This document shows positions 32,841-41,602 of a DNA stretch of 64,000 nucleotides, piece after piece. The position numbers and the translations under genes were made by a program. The notes beneath the pieces were generated by a model. That model was not told where the DNA came from, did not search any database, and saw only the letters and a list, made by a program, of their open reading frames with translations. Source of the stretch: Alteromonas sp. BL110 (GTDB lineage Bacteria; Pseudomonadota; Gammaproteobacteria; Enterobacterales; Alteromonadaceae); the NCBI RefSeq assembly GCF_003443615.1, contig NZ_CP031967.1, positions 1,984,001 to 2,048,000 of the forward strand, read 5' to 3'. Every line of letters starts with the position of its first letter. The stretch's first letter is position 1.

Positions 32841-33317
32841 CTAATAGGTGTGCGACTGCGCGGTCTTGCGCTCGTCGCAGGTCGAGTCCGGAGTAGTTTC
32901 TCTGAGGCGGTAATTGGCAATATGCGCACTGACAATAATAAATGAAGCGATTACAGTGATAATAACTTCACCATATTCGCCAAGCACTTCGTGCCCTAAA
33001 CCTACCCATTCGACCAGCAGTGGGCTGCTTAGCAATGTAAGGCCAGTAGCACCAGCTAGTACCACCCATTTATTTCTGTGATGTAAATAGCCTACTGACA
33101 GCGCAAAGGCGCCAATAGGCAGTACGAAAAACAGCAGTATTTGGTGGAAGGTTTCATCGTTGAGAATAGATACGCTTGCTAATGCCGGTATTGAAATCAA
33201 TAGAATAGGCGTTAATAAACAATGGATGACGCAAAGCGATGAAAGGATCATTGCGATTTTGTCTGAAATGAGCTGCACTTTTGGCACTGCGCTGCTTCCT
33301 TGAGTTATTGAATTCAT
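32841..33317 (-). CDS. MerC-domain membrane protein
   Basis: 158 residues with four TM helices. MerC features: MILSSLCVIHCLLTPILL (Cys29, His32 and Cys33 in the first helix) and YLHHRNKW between TM2 and TM3. A His/Cys-containing C-terminus (DSTCDERKTAQSHTY) may bind metal. The founding MerC transports mercuric ion, but chromosomal MerC-domain proteins recur beside zinc-starvation genes and may move or sense zinc. No mer operon genes are present. Position between DUF2796 and folE2 genes supports the zinc link. Confidence 0.85.
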   Translation of the reverse strand: MNSITQGSSAVPKVQLISDKIAMILSSLCVIHCLLTPILLISIPALASVSILNDETFHQILLFFVLPIGAFALSVGYLHHRNKWVVLAGATGLTLLSSPLLVEWVGLGHEVLGEYGEVIITVIASFIIVSAHIANYRLRETTPDSTCDERKTAQSHTY

Positions 33318-33385
33318 AGTATTTCCGGATATTGCTACTGCGCACGCTTTATTAATGAAACTTGCGCCTTAAAGTATAAAAACAA

Positions 33386-34057
33386 TTAGTTGTTAATAGA
33401 TAACCTTGGCTGACTTGGTGTTATTTCCATAGCACCTTGCCCCTCATTCGTTACCCAAATAGCGTTGACATGCTGCAAGCTCGGCCAATAAGTAAACCCT
33501 GTCATTTCGATACGCTTTAAAGGTTCTTGGCAGCTAAGCAAATACGCTATGCGAAAGTCAGAATGCGTGTTGTGATGGATGTCGCTTTCGTGTCCACTTT
33601 CATGCTCGTCATGCTCGTCATGCTCGTCATGCTCGTCATGCTCGTCATGCTCATCATGCTCATCATGCTCATCATGCTCATCATGCTTATCAGCTATTTC
33701 CCATGGACTTTCTAGGGTGGTGTCGAGCAGTTCACACGTGTTGCTAAGGGTAAAAATGTCGTCGAAGCGCAGAAACAATTCCTGCATGTTCTGATAACGT
33801 TTCTTTTCGTTAGCTGTGTTCGGCATGTACTCAAACCCCAACACGTCGGCAACAGGTAGCTGTAGCACAAACTGCCATTCACTTCCCGCTTGTAAGATTT
33901 GTAGCTTGCCTTCGCCGTGAGTATGAGGTGCAGCATGAATAGCGCTTATACTTATTCCAACCAAGTTCAATCCAACAAGAGCACCTACTTTAAGCAAAGC
34001 TGAAGAGGCGCGTAGCCCTTTTTGCGATCCTTTCCACTTAACCGAAATAGTTTTCAT
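33386..34057 (-). CDS. DUF2796 / ZrgA-like periplasmic zinc-binding protein
   Basis: 223 residues from ATG 34057 (SD AGAGGTAAAA). Signal peptide with cleavage near IHAAPHTHG. PHTHGEGKLQI is the conserved DUF2796 N-terminus. The centre is a tandem Asp-Glu-His run of about nine units plus His-rich flanks (ESGHESDIHHNTH), giving a strong divalent-metal binding segment. Vibrio ZrgA is a zinc-binding relative. Two Cys (NTCELL, LLSCQEP) probably form a disulfide. It is the first gene of the leftward cluster, divergent from the TonB receptor across a Zur-like box. Confidence 0.88.
   Translation of the reverse strand: MKTISVKWKGSQKGLRASSALLKVGALVGLNLVGISISAIHAAPHTHGEGKLQILQAGSEWQFVLQLPVADVLGFEYMPNTANEKKRYQNMQELFLRFDDIFTLSNTCELLDTTLESPWEIADKHDEHDEHDEHDEHDEHDEHDEHDEHDEHESGHESDIHHNTHSDFRIAYLLSCQEPLKRIEMTGFTYWPSLQHVNAIWVTNEGQGAMEITPSQPRLSINN
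33601..33690. repeat. 9-bp tandem repeat coding for (Asp-Glu-His)n
   Basis: Ten consecutive 9-mers of the form CATGCTCGT/CATGCTCAT on plus, the last with CTTAT. The first five share CGT and the next four CAT, showing two homogenised blocks. Each unit encodes one His-Asp-Glu triplet in the DUF2796 gene, so copy-number change would alter metal capacity without a frameshift. Confidence 0.95.
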
Positions 34058-34075
34058 TTTTACCTCTTGCGTAAT

Positions 34076-34120
34076 TGTTACAATATAACATACCATAAAA
34101 ATAGAGTTGATACATTATCA
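34076..34120. promoter_or_regulatory. Putative Zur box(es) in the divergent DUF2796 / TonB receptor gap
   Basis: TGTTACAATATAACA (34076-34090) is a dyad closely resembling the Zur core GTTATAATATAAC. A second palindrome, TGATACATTATCA (34108-34120), lies 32 bases further. Only 90 bases separate the two start codons, so one repressor could control both directions. Zur itself is not in this window. Confidence 0.65.
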
Positions 34121-34147
34121 CATTACACAAATTCAGAGGTTATAATA

Positions 34148-36577
34148 ATGAAACTGTCTCGATTGGCGTTAGGCTTATCGCTTTTAGCGCCCGCGTCACT
34201 TTTTGTGTCTCCGTCTGCGCTAGCACAAACACTTTCTGGTACGGTAACCAATGCAGCCGGAAAGCCTCTCGCCAACGCAACTGTTGAAATTGAGGCGCTA
34301 AAACGGGTTACCAGCACCAATGAGCAGGGTGAGTTCATTTTCTCTGACGTAAAGGGCGGTGAGTATACGCTGCACATATTCGCTTCTGGTTTTGCCCATT
34401 TACATGAAGAGGCAACAGTGCAATCGAACTCTACGGGTGGCGCTAACTTTGTCTTAGCGCGAAGTGCTATTGAAGTGATTGATGTGCATGCCACCCCTAT
34501 GCATTTATCTGTCATGGAGTCGGCTACGCCGGTGAGCGTGTTATCTGGTGAAACCTTACGACGTCAACAAGCGGCTACACTTGGCGATACGTTAGAGAAA
34601 CTGCCGGGCGTGCAATCTAACTTCCATGGCAACGTTGCTAGCACGCCAATAATTCGAGGCCTCAGTGGTCCGCGCGTATTGATCACCCAAAACGGTTTGG
34701 ATGTGAGCGACGTTTCTCGCGTTGGTCCAGACCATGCGGTAGCCAGTGAAGCCTCAACCGCTAACCAAATTGAAGTATTGCGCGGGCCTGCCACCCTTTT
34801 CTTTGGAAGCGGCGCAATAGGCGGTGTGGTTAACGTAGTTGACCAACGCGTGCCAACCTCCACTGAAACACGCGGGGAATTTTTACTAGAAACCCAAACC
34901 GTCAACGACCAGAAGCTCGGAACGTTTAATGTGACCACTGGCATTGGCAACATGGCCTTCTATGCTGACGGTTTTTATCGCGACGCAAATGACTATGACA
35001 CCCCCATGGCGCCTGATATTGATGACCCAGGCGGCGCGCATGTAGTTGAGAACAGTAACGAAGAGTCCCACGGATTTACGTTAGGTACCAGCTACCTATT
35101 TGATCAAGGTTATGTTGGTGTAGCGGTAGAAAGGTTCGAGAGAGAGTACGGCGTGCCTGGTCATAGCCATGGTGATGACTCTTCAGTTTTTGCAGACCTT
35201 GAGCAGACTAAGTATCAACTTCTAGGCGAGTACAACTTTTCTCATGATTTTTTGCAAAGTGTTCACTTTAGAGCGGGCTATACCGATTACGAACACGCTG
35301 AAATAGAAAGTGGTTTTGTCGGTACTACGTTTAGCAATGAAACCGAAGAACTTCGCGTTGAGCTATTGCACAAACCCATTGCCGGCTGGCGTGGCGGTGT
35401 AAGTCTTCACTACAAAGGCGCGGACGTTTCGGCACAAGGTGAAGAAGCTTTTACACCGCCTTCAGAAATGGAGATGTTCGCTATATCGTTGATGGAAGAG
35501 CGCCATTTTGGTGACTTCTTGGTTCAGTTAGGGGCTCGAGCGGAAAGAGTAACACTAGACGCTTCGAGTGTGCTGCTGCCTGAGTTAGATGCTCACGACC
35601 ATGACGATGAACACGAAGAAGACGAGCATGCCCTCGATCATGACGAACACGATCATGATCACGATGAACACGAAGGCAGTGAGTTTGTTCGACAGTTCGA
35701 GGTAGACCAAGAGTTTACGCCAATATCACTGTCAGCGGGTGTGGTTTACACCATTAACGAAAACTATAACGTGGGTGTTTCACTTTCTCGTTCAGAACGC
35801 GCACCGTCGGCTTCTGAACTCCTTTCTTTCGGCCCGCATATTGGCACCCGTACCTATGAAATTGGCGCCTTGTTTGACTTATCAGAGGAAGGGGAGTTTG
35901 TGCTTTCTCAAACGCCTATCGATCTTGAAACGGCCAACAATATAGACCTAACGTTCAGAAAAACACAGGGCGATGTTGGCTTTGTATTTAATGCTTTTTA
36001 TAACCAAGTAGATAACTATTATTTCCAGGAAGAAACTGGCTTATTCGCTGAAAGTGGCCATGACCATGATCATGGAGAAGAGGAGCACAGTGATGAAGAG
36101 CACAGCGAAGACGAACACAGCGATGAATTGCCTGTTTACCTGTTTGGTTCTGCTGATGCCATTCTTCATGGTTTTGAGCTACAAGTTGCGTGGCAAACCA
36201 CTGATAATTTAAAACTCGATTTCTTTGCCGACTACGTTAAAGCACGACTTAAAAATGGTGGCGCACTGCCGCGAACCTCGCCTATGCGCGTGGGAACACA
36301 TGTTGCCTACTCGCTCGACAACATTCGAGCCGACTTAGACATTACCCATTTTGCCAAACAAGACGACATCTCAACCTTCGAGACTGAAACAGATGGTTAC
36401 ACCCTTGTTGATGCATCAATCACCTATGACATTCCAATGGGTGATGTCGACTTATCTGTTTACCTGAGCGGTGAAAACCTCACAGACGAAAAAGCGCGCG
36501 TTCACACTTCATTTTTGAAAGACATTGCACCCCGTCCAGGCAGAAACTTTGCCTTCGGTGTACGTGGTTATTTTTAA
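34148..36577 (+). CDS. TonB-dependent zinc receptor, ZnuD-like, with CarboxypepD_reg-like N-domain
   Basis: 809 residues from ATG 34148; the longer frame upstream crosses the regulatory region. Signal peptide ends near ALAQ|TL. Residues about 27-105 form a CarboxypepD_reg-like beta domain (GTVTNAAGKPLANATVEIE). The plug (about 115-235) has LEKLPGVQSN, PIIRGLSGPRVLI and EVLRGPATLFFGSGAIGGVVNVV. The barrel holds two His/Asp/Glu-rich extracellular loops (about 478-515 and 635-660), such as HDHDEHEGSEF and HDHDHGEEEHSDEEHSEDEH, as in neisserial ZnuD. It ends RGYF. It imports zinc across the outer membrane. The downstream His-rich lipoprotein gene is 39 bases away. Confidence 0.88.
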   Translation: MKLSRLALGLSLLAPASLFVSPSALAQTLSGTVTNAAGKPLANATVEIEALKRVTSTNEQGEFIFSDVKGGEYTLHIFASGFAHLHEEATVQSNSTGGANFVLARSAIEVIDVHATPMHLSVMESATPVSVLSGETLRRQQAATLGDTLEKLPGVQSNFHGNVASTPIIRGLSGPRVLITQNGLDVSDVSRVGPDHAVASEASTANQIEVLRGPATLFFGSGAIGGVVNVVDQRVPTSTETRGEFLLETQTVNDQKLGTFNVTTGIGNMAFYADGFYRDANDYDTPMAPDIDDPGGAHVVENSNEESHGFTLGTSYLFDQGYVGVAVERFEREYGVPGHSHGDDSSVFADLEQTKYQLLGEYNFSHDFLQSVHFRAGYTDYEHAEIESGFVGTTFSNETEELRVELLHKPIAGWRGGVSLHYKGADVSAQGEEAFTPPSEMEMFAISLMEERHFGDFLVQLGARAERVTLDASSVLLPELDAHDHDDEHEEDEHALDHDEHDHDHDEHEGSEFVRQFEVDQEFTPISLSAGVVYTINENYNVGVSLSRSERAPSASELLSFGPHIGTRTYEIGALFDLSEEGEFVLSQTPIDLETANNIDLTFRKTQGDVGFVFNAFYNQVDNYYFQEETGLFAESGHDHDHGEEEHSDEEHSEDEHSDELPVYLFGSADAILHGFELQVAWQTTDNLKLDFFADYVKARLKNGGALPRTSPMRVGTHVAYSLDNIRADLDITHFAKQDDISTFETETDGYTLVDASITYDIPMGDVDLSVYLSGENLTDEKARVHTSFLKDIAPRPGRNFAFGVRGYF

Positions 36578-36616
36578 AATCAGCTTAAAAAAAGAATTTT
36601 TGATAGGGATACACAC

Positions 36617-37999
36617 ATGAAAACTAGACTTACGCTAAGCGCTATAGCCAGTGCGCTTTTGCTTGCAGGCTGTGGTGATGCAGAAACAAACATTGTAGAG
36701 CTGGACCCTATTGAGGTGCCAGAAGATGATCACGACCATGATCACGATAACGACCACGACTCAGAATATGAAATCGAAAGTGAAGGCCGATTAGTGGTTG
36801 CCGACGCTGCATCAAATTCACTCACTGTATTTGATTTAGATGATAATTCAGTGCTTGATACCTTCTCTACCACCTTTGATGGAAGCAGTGTAAGCGCCTC
36901 AGCAGACTACCGCTTTGCGGTAATTAACAGTCGAGCAAACGGGTTAACTGAATTTCTTGATGGTGGATTGTGGCGTGAAGACCACGTAGAGCACCTGCAT
37001 GACTATGAAGAAGCCCCAAGTTTGTCTGGTTTCACACTAGAAGGTAGCCAACCTACTCACGTAGTCACACATGACGGTCAGCTTGCTGTGTTTTACGATG
37101 GAGACGCCGATACCAGCATGCCAGCTGCGGTAAAAGTGGTAACTGATACGCAAATTGCCAGTGAAATTACAGAAATTCCTACTTTAGAGTTTACCGTAAA
37201 TATGCACGGCGTCGCCGAACCTCGCGGTGACATGCTGATTAGTACCGTACGTCGAGATGATGCAGAGTCTCGTTCAGCCAACCCAATCTTGCCAGACAGC
37301 GTTGCAGTATATCATTGGCATGATGGTGAGTACGAAGAAGAGCAACGTTTTGATGGCGAATGTGCTGATTTACATGGTGCTGCTCAAAACGAAATCGCTG
37401 TGGCATTTGGATGCAGCGACGGCGTGCTGGTACTCAATGAAGATGATGAAGTATTTACCAGCGCGCTTATCGACAACATCGATGAACTTGGCGACCTGCG
37501 CATTGGCACAATGTATGGTCATGAACATGCAGAAGCCTTTATCGGTATTGCCTCACAACACGGCGGTGGTAGCGCTGTTTTGGCTAATGTGTCGCCTGTA
37601 ACCAGTACAATGAGTGTAATTGATTGGCAGCCAGAGACTGACGCTCATGCAGTGTCATACGGTTTCTCAATGGGCGGTGAATTCTTTGTTATTTTAGATG
37701 ACAAAGGTTTTGTAACACTGCTAGAAGCGCATGAAGAAGACGGTGAGACGCACTGGGAATTTGGGCACAAAATTGATGTAGCCAGTGCCAGCGCCGCAAA
37801 TCTAACCGAAGAGCAGTCTTTTAGCATGGCGGCATCGCAACACGAAGAAGTCTTGTTTGTTGTTGACCCTGTTGCGCAAGCTATCCTTGCTGTTGATTTG
37901 GAAACCGAGACCACAGAAACTTTGCTTGAGCTAGACTTCGAGCCTGTAGGTGCAGTTTGGTTAGGTATAGCTGAAGAACACGACGACCACGATCACTAA
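36617..37999 (+). CDS. His-rich lipoprotein, AztD-like zinc chaperone
   Basis: 460 residues. Lipobox LLAGC (Cys19). An N-terminal His/Asp run (PEDDHDHDHDNDHDSEYE, about 35-52) is followed by a repeated strand pattern (RLVVADAASNSLTVFDLDDNSV) typical of a beta-propeller. More His are scattered on loops (HVEHLHDYEE, YGHEHAEAF), and the protein ends EEHDDHDH. This layout resembles the periplasmic zinc metallochaperone AztD. No AztABC transporter is nearby. It probably receives zinc from the receptor encoded upstream in the same transcript. Whether it is anchored in the inner or outer membrane is not known. Confidence 0.72.
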   Translation: MKTRLTLSAIASALLLAGCGDAETNIVELDPIEVPEDDHDHDHDNDHDSEYEIESEGRLVVADAASNSLTVFDLDDNSVLDTFSTTFDGSSVSASADYRFAVINSRANGLTEFLDGGLWREDHVEHLHDYEEAPSLSGFTLEGSQPTHVVTHDGQLAVFYDGDADTSMPAAVKVVTDTQIASEITEIPTLEFTVNMHGVAEPRGDMLISTVRRDDAESRSANPILPDSVAVYHWHDGEYEEEQRFDGECADLHGAAQNEIAVAFGCSDGVLVLNEDDEVFTSALIDNIDELGDLRIGTMYGHEHAEAFIGIASQHGGGSAVLANVSPVTSTMSVIDWQPETDAHAVSYGFSMGGEFFVILDDKGFVTLLEAHEEDGETHWEFGHKIDVASASAANLTEEQSFSMAASQHEEVLFVVDPVAQAILAVDLETETTETLLELDFEPVGAVWLGIAEEHDDHDH

Positions 38000-38055
38000 T
38001 CAGGCGTAGTGTTTTGCAAAAGGCTAACAAGCATTCAAATCCTGTTAGGTGAAGA

Positions 38056-38081
38056 TTAGGGGCATAGCACTATGCCCCTAA
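38056..38081. terminator. Hairpin after the zinc lipoprotein gene
   Basis: TTAGGGGCATAG-CAC-TATGCCCCTAA: an almost perfect, GC-containing stem with A/T-rich flanks. It lies in a 255-base convergent gap that otherwise shows nothing. Confidence 0.7.
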
Positions 38082-38254
38082 TAAAATCAAGCCCTTACTT
38101 TGCTCACGCCCTTACTTTTACTCGCACTCGCTTTGCTTTCACTGGCTAGGCATACAACAGCCCTTGCTGTGTTCTTCACCTTATATCACTGAGCGTCTAT
38201 TCAAAACTTTCTTCTATGGCATCTCTGATATTTGGATATGTGGTTCAGTACAAA

Positions 38255-38677
38255 TTACGCAAAATCTAACAAGTCAGTGCCAAAGAAATTATCGATGATG
38301 CAGCGCCATTCACCAGTCGCATCTTTTTGCAAAACATAAACAGCGCGCTTACCCTCGCAGGGTAGGGCGTTGGGCGTGGCTTTGGGGACAAGATATAGCT
38401 TAGCCACGACTAGCGCTACATCACCGGCTTGTATAACCCGTTCATCTCCGGTTGTAACAAAGTGGTCGGGCATGAATTTCTTTTGAAATTTAAGTAGAGC
38501 GTTAACGCAGTCGCGTTGCGTGGCATGCTCTTCAGTAGTCTGGTTTTGCATTAAGCTGGACATGGGGGTAGCGACCACTGTTGCATCGCTAGCATAACAT
38601 TGGGATAAGGCGTCTTGATCGCCGCGGTTTACTGCGTCATGCAGCTGTTGTAATACGTGAGATATTGGGTTGTTCAT
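38255..38677 (-). CDS. SnoaL/DUF4440-like NTF2-fold protein
   Basis: 140 residues from ATG 38677; an in-frame ATG 12 codons earlier has no SD. The NTF2-like pattern is clear: an N-terminal helix VLQQLHDAVNRGDQDALSQCYA, then DATVVATP, ending GEWRCIIDNFFGTDLL. The fold forms a small-molecule pocket, but DUF4440 relatives have no common activity. It appears monocistronic. Confidence 0.78.
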   Translation of the reverse strand: MNNPISHVLQQLHDAVNRGDQDALSQCYASDATVVATPMSSLMQNQTTEEHATQRDCVNALLKFQKKFMPDHFVTTGDERVIQAGDVALVVAKLYLVPKATPNALPCEGKRAVYVLQKDATGEWRCIIDNFFGTDLLDFA

Positions 38678-38717
38678 GGCTGTCGTTCCATTTTTTAACG
38701 CAAGACGAGCCAATAAA

Positions 38718-38740
38718 AAACCCGCCTTTGCGGCGGGTTT
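38718..38740 (-). terminator. Intrinsic terminator, minus strand
   Basis: AAACCCGCC / GGCGGGTTT stem followed on minus by TTTTTT. It lies 200 bases after the TonB receptor stop and 41 bases before the NTF2 gene start. Confidence 0.85.
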
Positions 38741-38939
38741 AGTGAATTCTATTTACGCACTAGCTAACCCGCCCATTCCTAAGAATAGCGAGAATAATAA
38801 TCAGCGCAGACGCTGAGTAAGCAGTATGTGTATTCGTGTTTTTAGGCATAGTGTTTAAAAACAATGTGCTGCTAGTGAGTATTTAATGACCTGAGTATCC
38901 TGTGCACCCAAGAGAAAGTCAACGGTTTTTGACCTTTAC

Positions 38940-41057
38940 TTAAAAGCGATAGTTCAGCGAAAGATGCCACTCCCTTCCGGCACCAGGCACGCGCTCACCT
39001 ACTTCAACATCGGCATTCATTACACGATTAATGCCGGCTGTGTGTGTGGCGTATTGTTTGTCGAACAGGTTATGAATAGTTGCCGTAACCTCAAGATTTG
39101 ACTGCGTATTATCAAAAAGCGTTAAAAGCCCCGAGATATGAAATAAACCATAGCCTGCTGTGGGTGCCTCATTTTGCAGTGCCGAGATATGGTTTTGTGC
39201 GCCTGTTAATTCAGATGTAAGCTGCATTTGAAGCGGCGCATCAAATACTTGCGTATTCCATTGAACTGTTGTTGTTAACTGCTCTGGCGCAATGCGGAAC
39301 AAAGCATCGTCAATGTCATCACGGTTACCATGCTGAATGGTTGCTACTGCACGCAAACTCAGGCTATCGGTAAGCTGGCCTTGCACCGTCATATCCGCAC
39401 CTTTTATAACCGCGTCGGTATTCGTCCACTGAAACGGCTCTGTACCAGCCATCATGGTGGACACCATGTTCGCCGCCATATTCGTACTAGGTGATCCCGT
39501 GATGTAATCTTCTATATCTTGATAGAAAAGGCGGGGCGAGATAGTCCAATTTTTATAGCTGTAATCAATACCCACATCTAGTTTGCGCGCGGTTTCATTG
39601 TCTAATTCAAGGTTACCTATGTAGTTAAAACCGTCAGCCATGCCGCCCGAGATGCCAAGAGGTAGCCAGGTATAACGTTCGAAATAGGTAGGAGCACGAT
39701 TTTTCTGAGACATACCAAGTACGATATCGAGTGAGTCGCTTGCATGGTATCGGGTGGTAGCAGCTATATCTAACATGCTGTAGTTTTCGTCACGGTCAGC
39801 GGCGTTAAAATTACTGACTAACGTAGCAACTGCTGGGTTCATCATCACCATGTTAGAACCCGCTTCTCCGGCCTCCATATTAACGCGGGTGTATCGCGCA
39901 CCAAGCGTAGACGAATAATCTTCTTTGTTTAGTGTCCATTGGGCATAAATACTCGCGGTATCTCTTTGTACATTAGTAAAGTTATCTACAAAGAACATAC
40001 CGTTATTTGGGTTAGTAATTACAGAGTTGTTTCGGCTGTGGTGTAGATAAGCGCCCAGTTCAAGCTCGCCACTATCCAACGGCATAACGTACTTGGCATC
40101 CAATCCCTGAGCGATAGCGTCAGCATTATTTTCTCTTGCCATATCATCTGACATTACCATGCGCTGTGAAAAATTATCCATAGCGTGTTGGTTACTGTTG
40201 CCAAACCAATTTATAGCAAAGTACTCTGCGTCGCTGGCGTTGTAGCGATAACCTAGTCGGTACCATGCTGCATCGATAAAACCTATATCCATGGCGAGCG
40301 CTGGTGTGCCGCTTTCATTGGTGTTTAGCTGTTGATAGCTTGCATCGACTTGGTGTTTTCCCCATTCATAGCCAAGTCTAAATTTTCCGCCGTTTCTTTG
40401 GTAGTGGCTATTGGGTATAACAGTGTTATCACCCGATTCTCGCTCATTACGCTGCTGGTGCATGAAAGCGCCGCTAATGAAAGCTTGCTCCGCTTTGTAA
40501 AGCATATTGCCCTGGTATTGTTGCCCGCTACCCGGATTAATTAAGCTGGCATTTACACTGCCAGTAATACCGCTTTCTAGAGCAAAAAGGGATGCTGCAT
40601 CTGCGTTAATACGCAGCTTGCCGCCTAGGGTTTGTACTCCAGCACTCACCGGTACAATACCGCGATACAAGGTGGCGGTAAGCCCTGGCTCTGGCAGTAC
40701 GTGGGATAAGGGCGAGTCCATGGCGTTAGGTCCCGCACCGGCTATATCGACACCGTCGATGGATACGCCGACCCTATCGCCAAACAGCCCTCGGTATTGG
40801 ATAAGGCCTGTAACCGGCCCGTTTCGGGAAACGGATACGCCAGGTAGTTGCGCTAACTGATCGCCAAAATCAGCGTCTATATTGGTTGCGGCAGTCACCG
40901 TTTCGCGCTCAATTTCTAGTGTATTATCATTAAGCGAAGAGCCGATAACTGTAATCACTTCTGTTGAAGCGCTGTCAATAAGTTCAGATGTGTTTGCATA
41001 AACGTGTGCAGATGTGCAGGCAGCTGAAACAGCGAATGCCAGTAAAGAATACTTCAT
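38940..41057 (-). CDS. TonB-dependent receptor, OprC/NosA-like (putative copper)
   Basis: 705 residues from ATG 41057; the signal peptide reads LLAFAVSAACTSAHVYA|N. The plug has QLAQLPGVSVSRNGPVTGLIQYRGLFGDRVGVSIDG, then GPNAMDSPLSHVLPEPGL, the position where copper receptors of the OprC/NosA group carry Met/Cys ligands. The barrel is unusually Met-rich (MVMSDDMAREN, MVMMNPAV, MAANMVSTMMAG). It ends LNYRF. If the OprC comparison is right, the Cys of the CxxxM site is Gly here, leaving Met/His ligands. A small exported protein gene 72 bases upstream is likely co-transcribed. Copper specificity is inferred. Confidence 0.8.
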   Translation of the reverse strand: MKYSLLAFAVSAACTSAHVYANTSELIDSASTEVITVIGSSLNDNTLEIERETVTAATNIDADFGDQLAQLPGVSVSRNGPVTGLIQYRGLFGDRVGVSIDGVDIAGAGPNAMDSPLSHVLPEPGLTATLYRGIVPVSAGVQTLGGKLRINADAASLFALESGITGSVNASLINPGSGQQYQGNMLYKAEQAFISGAFMHQQRNERESGDNTVIPNSHYQRNGGKFRLGYEWGKHQVDASYQQLNTNESGTPALAMDIGFIDAAWYRLGYRYNASDAEYFAINWFGNSNQHAMDNFSQRMVMSDDMARENNADAIAQGLDAKYVMPLDSGELELGAYLHHSRNNSVITNPNNGMFFVDNFTNVQRDTASIYAQWTLNKEDYSSTLGARYTRVNMEAGEAGSNMVMMNPAVATLVSNFNAADRDENYSMLDIAATTRYHASDSLDIVLGMSQKNRAPTYFERYTWLPLGISGGMADGFNYIGNLELDNETARKLDVGIDYSYKNWTISPRLFYQDIEDYITGSPSTNMAANMVSTMMAGTEPFQWTNTDAVIKGADMTVQGQLTDSLSLRAVATIQHGNRDDIDDALFRIAPEQLTTTVQWNTQVFDAPLQMQLTSELTGAQNHISALQNEAPTAGYGLFHISGLLTLFDNTQSNLEVTATIHNLFDKQYATHTAGINRVMNADVEVGERVPGAGREWHLSLNYRF

Positions 41058-41129
41058 AACAATTCCATTAAATAAACGAACTATATGCACGGTTAAACCA
41101 TGCGCGTTAAGTGTGTTTTTTAGGTTTTG

Positions 41130-41540
41130 CTATGCAATGGGTGGAGCGCGGCCAAGCGGGGCGGCAAACGCAAATGATGTGTAAGGCGCTGCTGCAAGGC
41201 GAGATACTAAGGCGCGATAGCGCACAAGGGATAGCACCGCCATTGAATCTACCGGTACATTATCAATATGAGGAAGGTCTGCGAGTGTGCCATTGGTACA
41301 ATCTACATGCTCGACAGGCGCTTTTAGCAGCTCGGGGCTTATAAATACAAATTCACCTTTAAGCTCTGTGGCACTAAGCGATATGTATCGCATGGTGTTG
41401 CCAGTACAAATAAGTTCAATATCGTCGCCCACCATTTTACGTGCATGCTGCATAGTATGCGAAGCCAGGCCGAGTGCTAATGCATTTTGCAAAAGCATAC
41501 AAAGGCAAAGTGTTAAGGCTATAAGGCGTTTAATCGACAT
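41130..41540 (-). CDS. Small exported protein (DUF2946-like), copper-receptor neighbour
   Basis: 136 residues with a signal peptide whose core contains Cys (LIALTLCLCMLLQNALALG). The mature part has Met/His near the start (HTMQHARKM), two Cys (ELICTGN and HVDCTNG) spaced about 37 residues, and a C-terminal hydrophobic stretch. Such short secreted Cys-pair proteins (DUF2946 type) often precede OprC/NosA-like receptor genes. The match is by layout, not by a firm motif. It shares strand with the receptor, 72 bases away. Confidence 0.6.
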   Translation of the reverse strand: MSIKRLIALTLCLCMLLQNALALGLASHTMQHARKMVGDDIELICTGNTMRYISLSATELKGEFVFISPELLKAPVEHVDCTNGTLADLPHIDNVPVDSMAVLSLVRYRALVSRLAAAPYTSFAFAAPLGRAPPIA

Positions 41541-41602
41541 TTTTTATCTTTTTAAATTGCGCACTTTTATCATAGCCTGTGACGACAGTTTATTTCCACT
41601 GA

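Noticed and set aside
33601..33690. CRISPR-like array
   Set aside because: Units are contiguous 9-mers without spacers and sit inside a coding sequence.
33527..33794. Overlapping plus-strand frames coding LVM or CSS repeats
   Set aside because: They are the antisense of the Asp-Glu-His tandem repeat in the DUF2796 gene.
38760..38849. 29-codon minus-strand frame (MPKNTNTHTAYSA start) ahead of the terminator
   Set aside because: It has a hydrophobic stretch that could be a TM peptide, but no SD and no support beyond position; left as an untested possibility.
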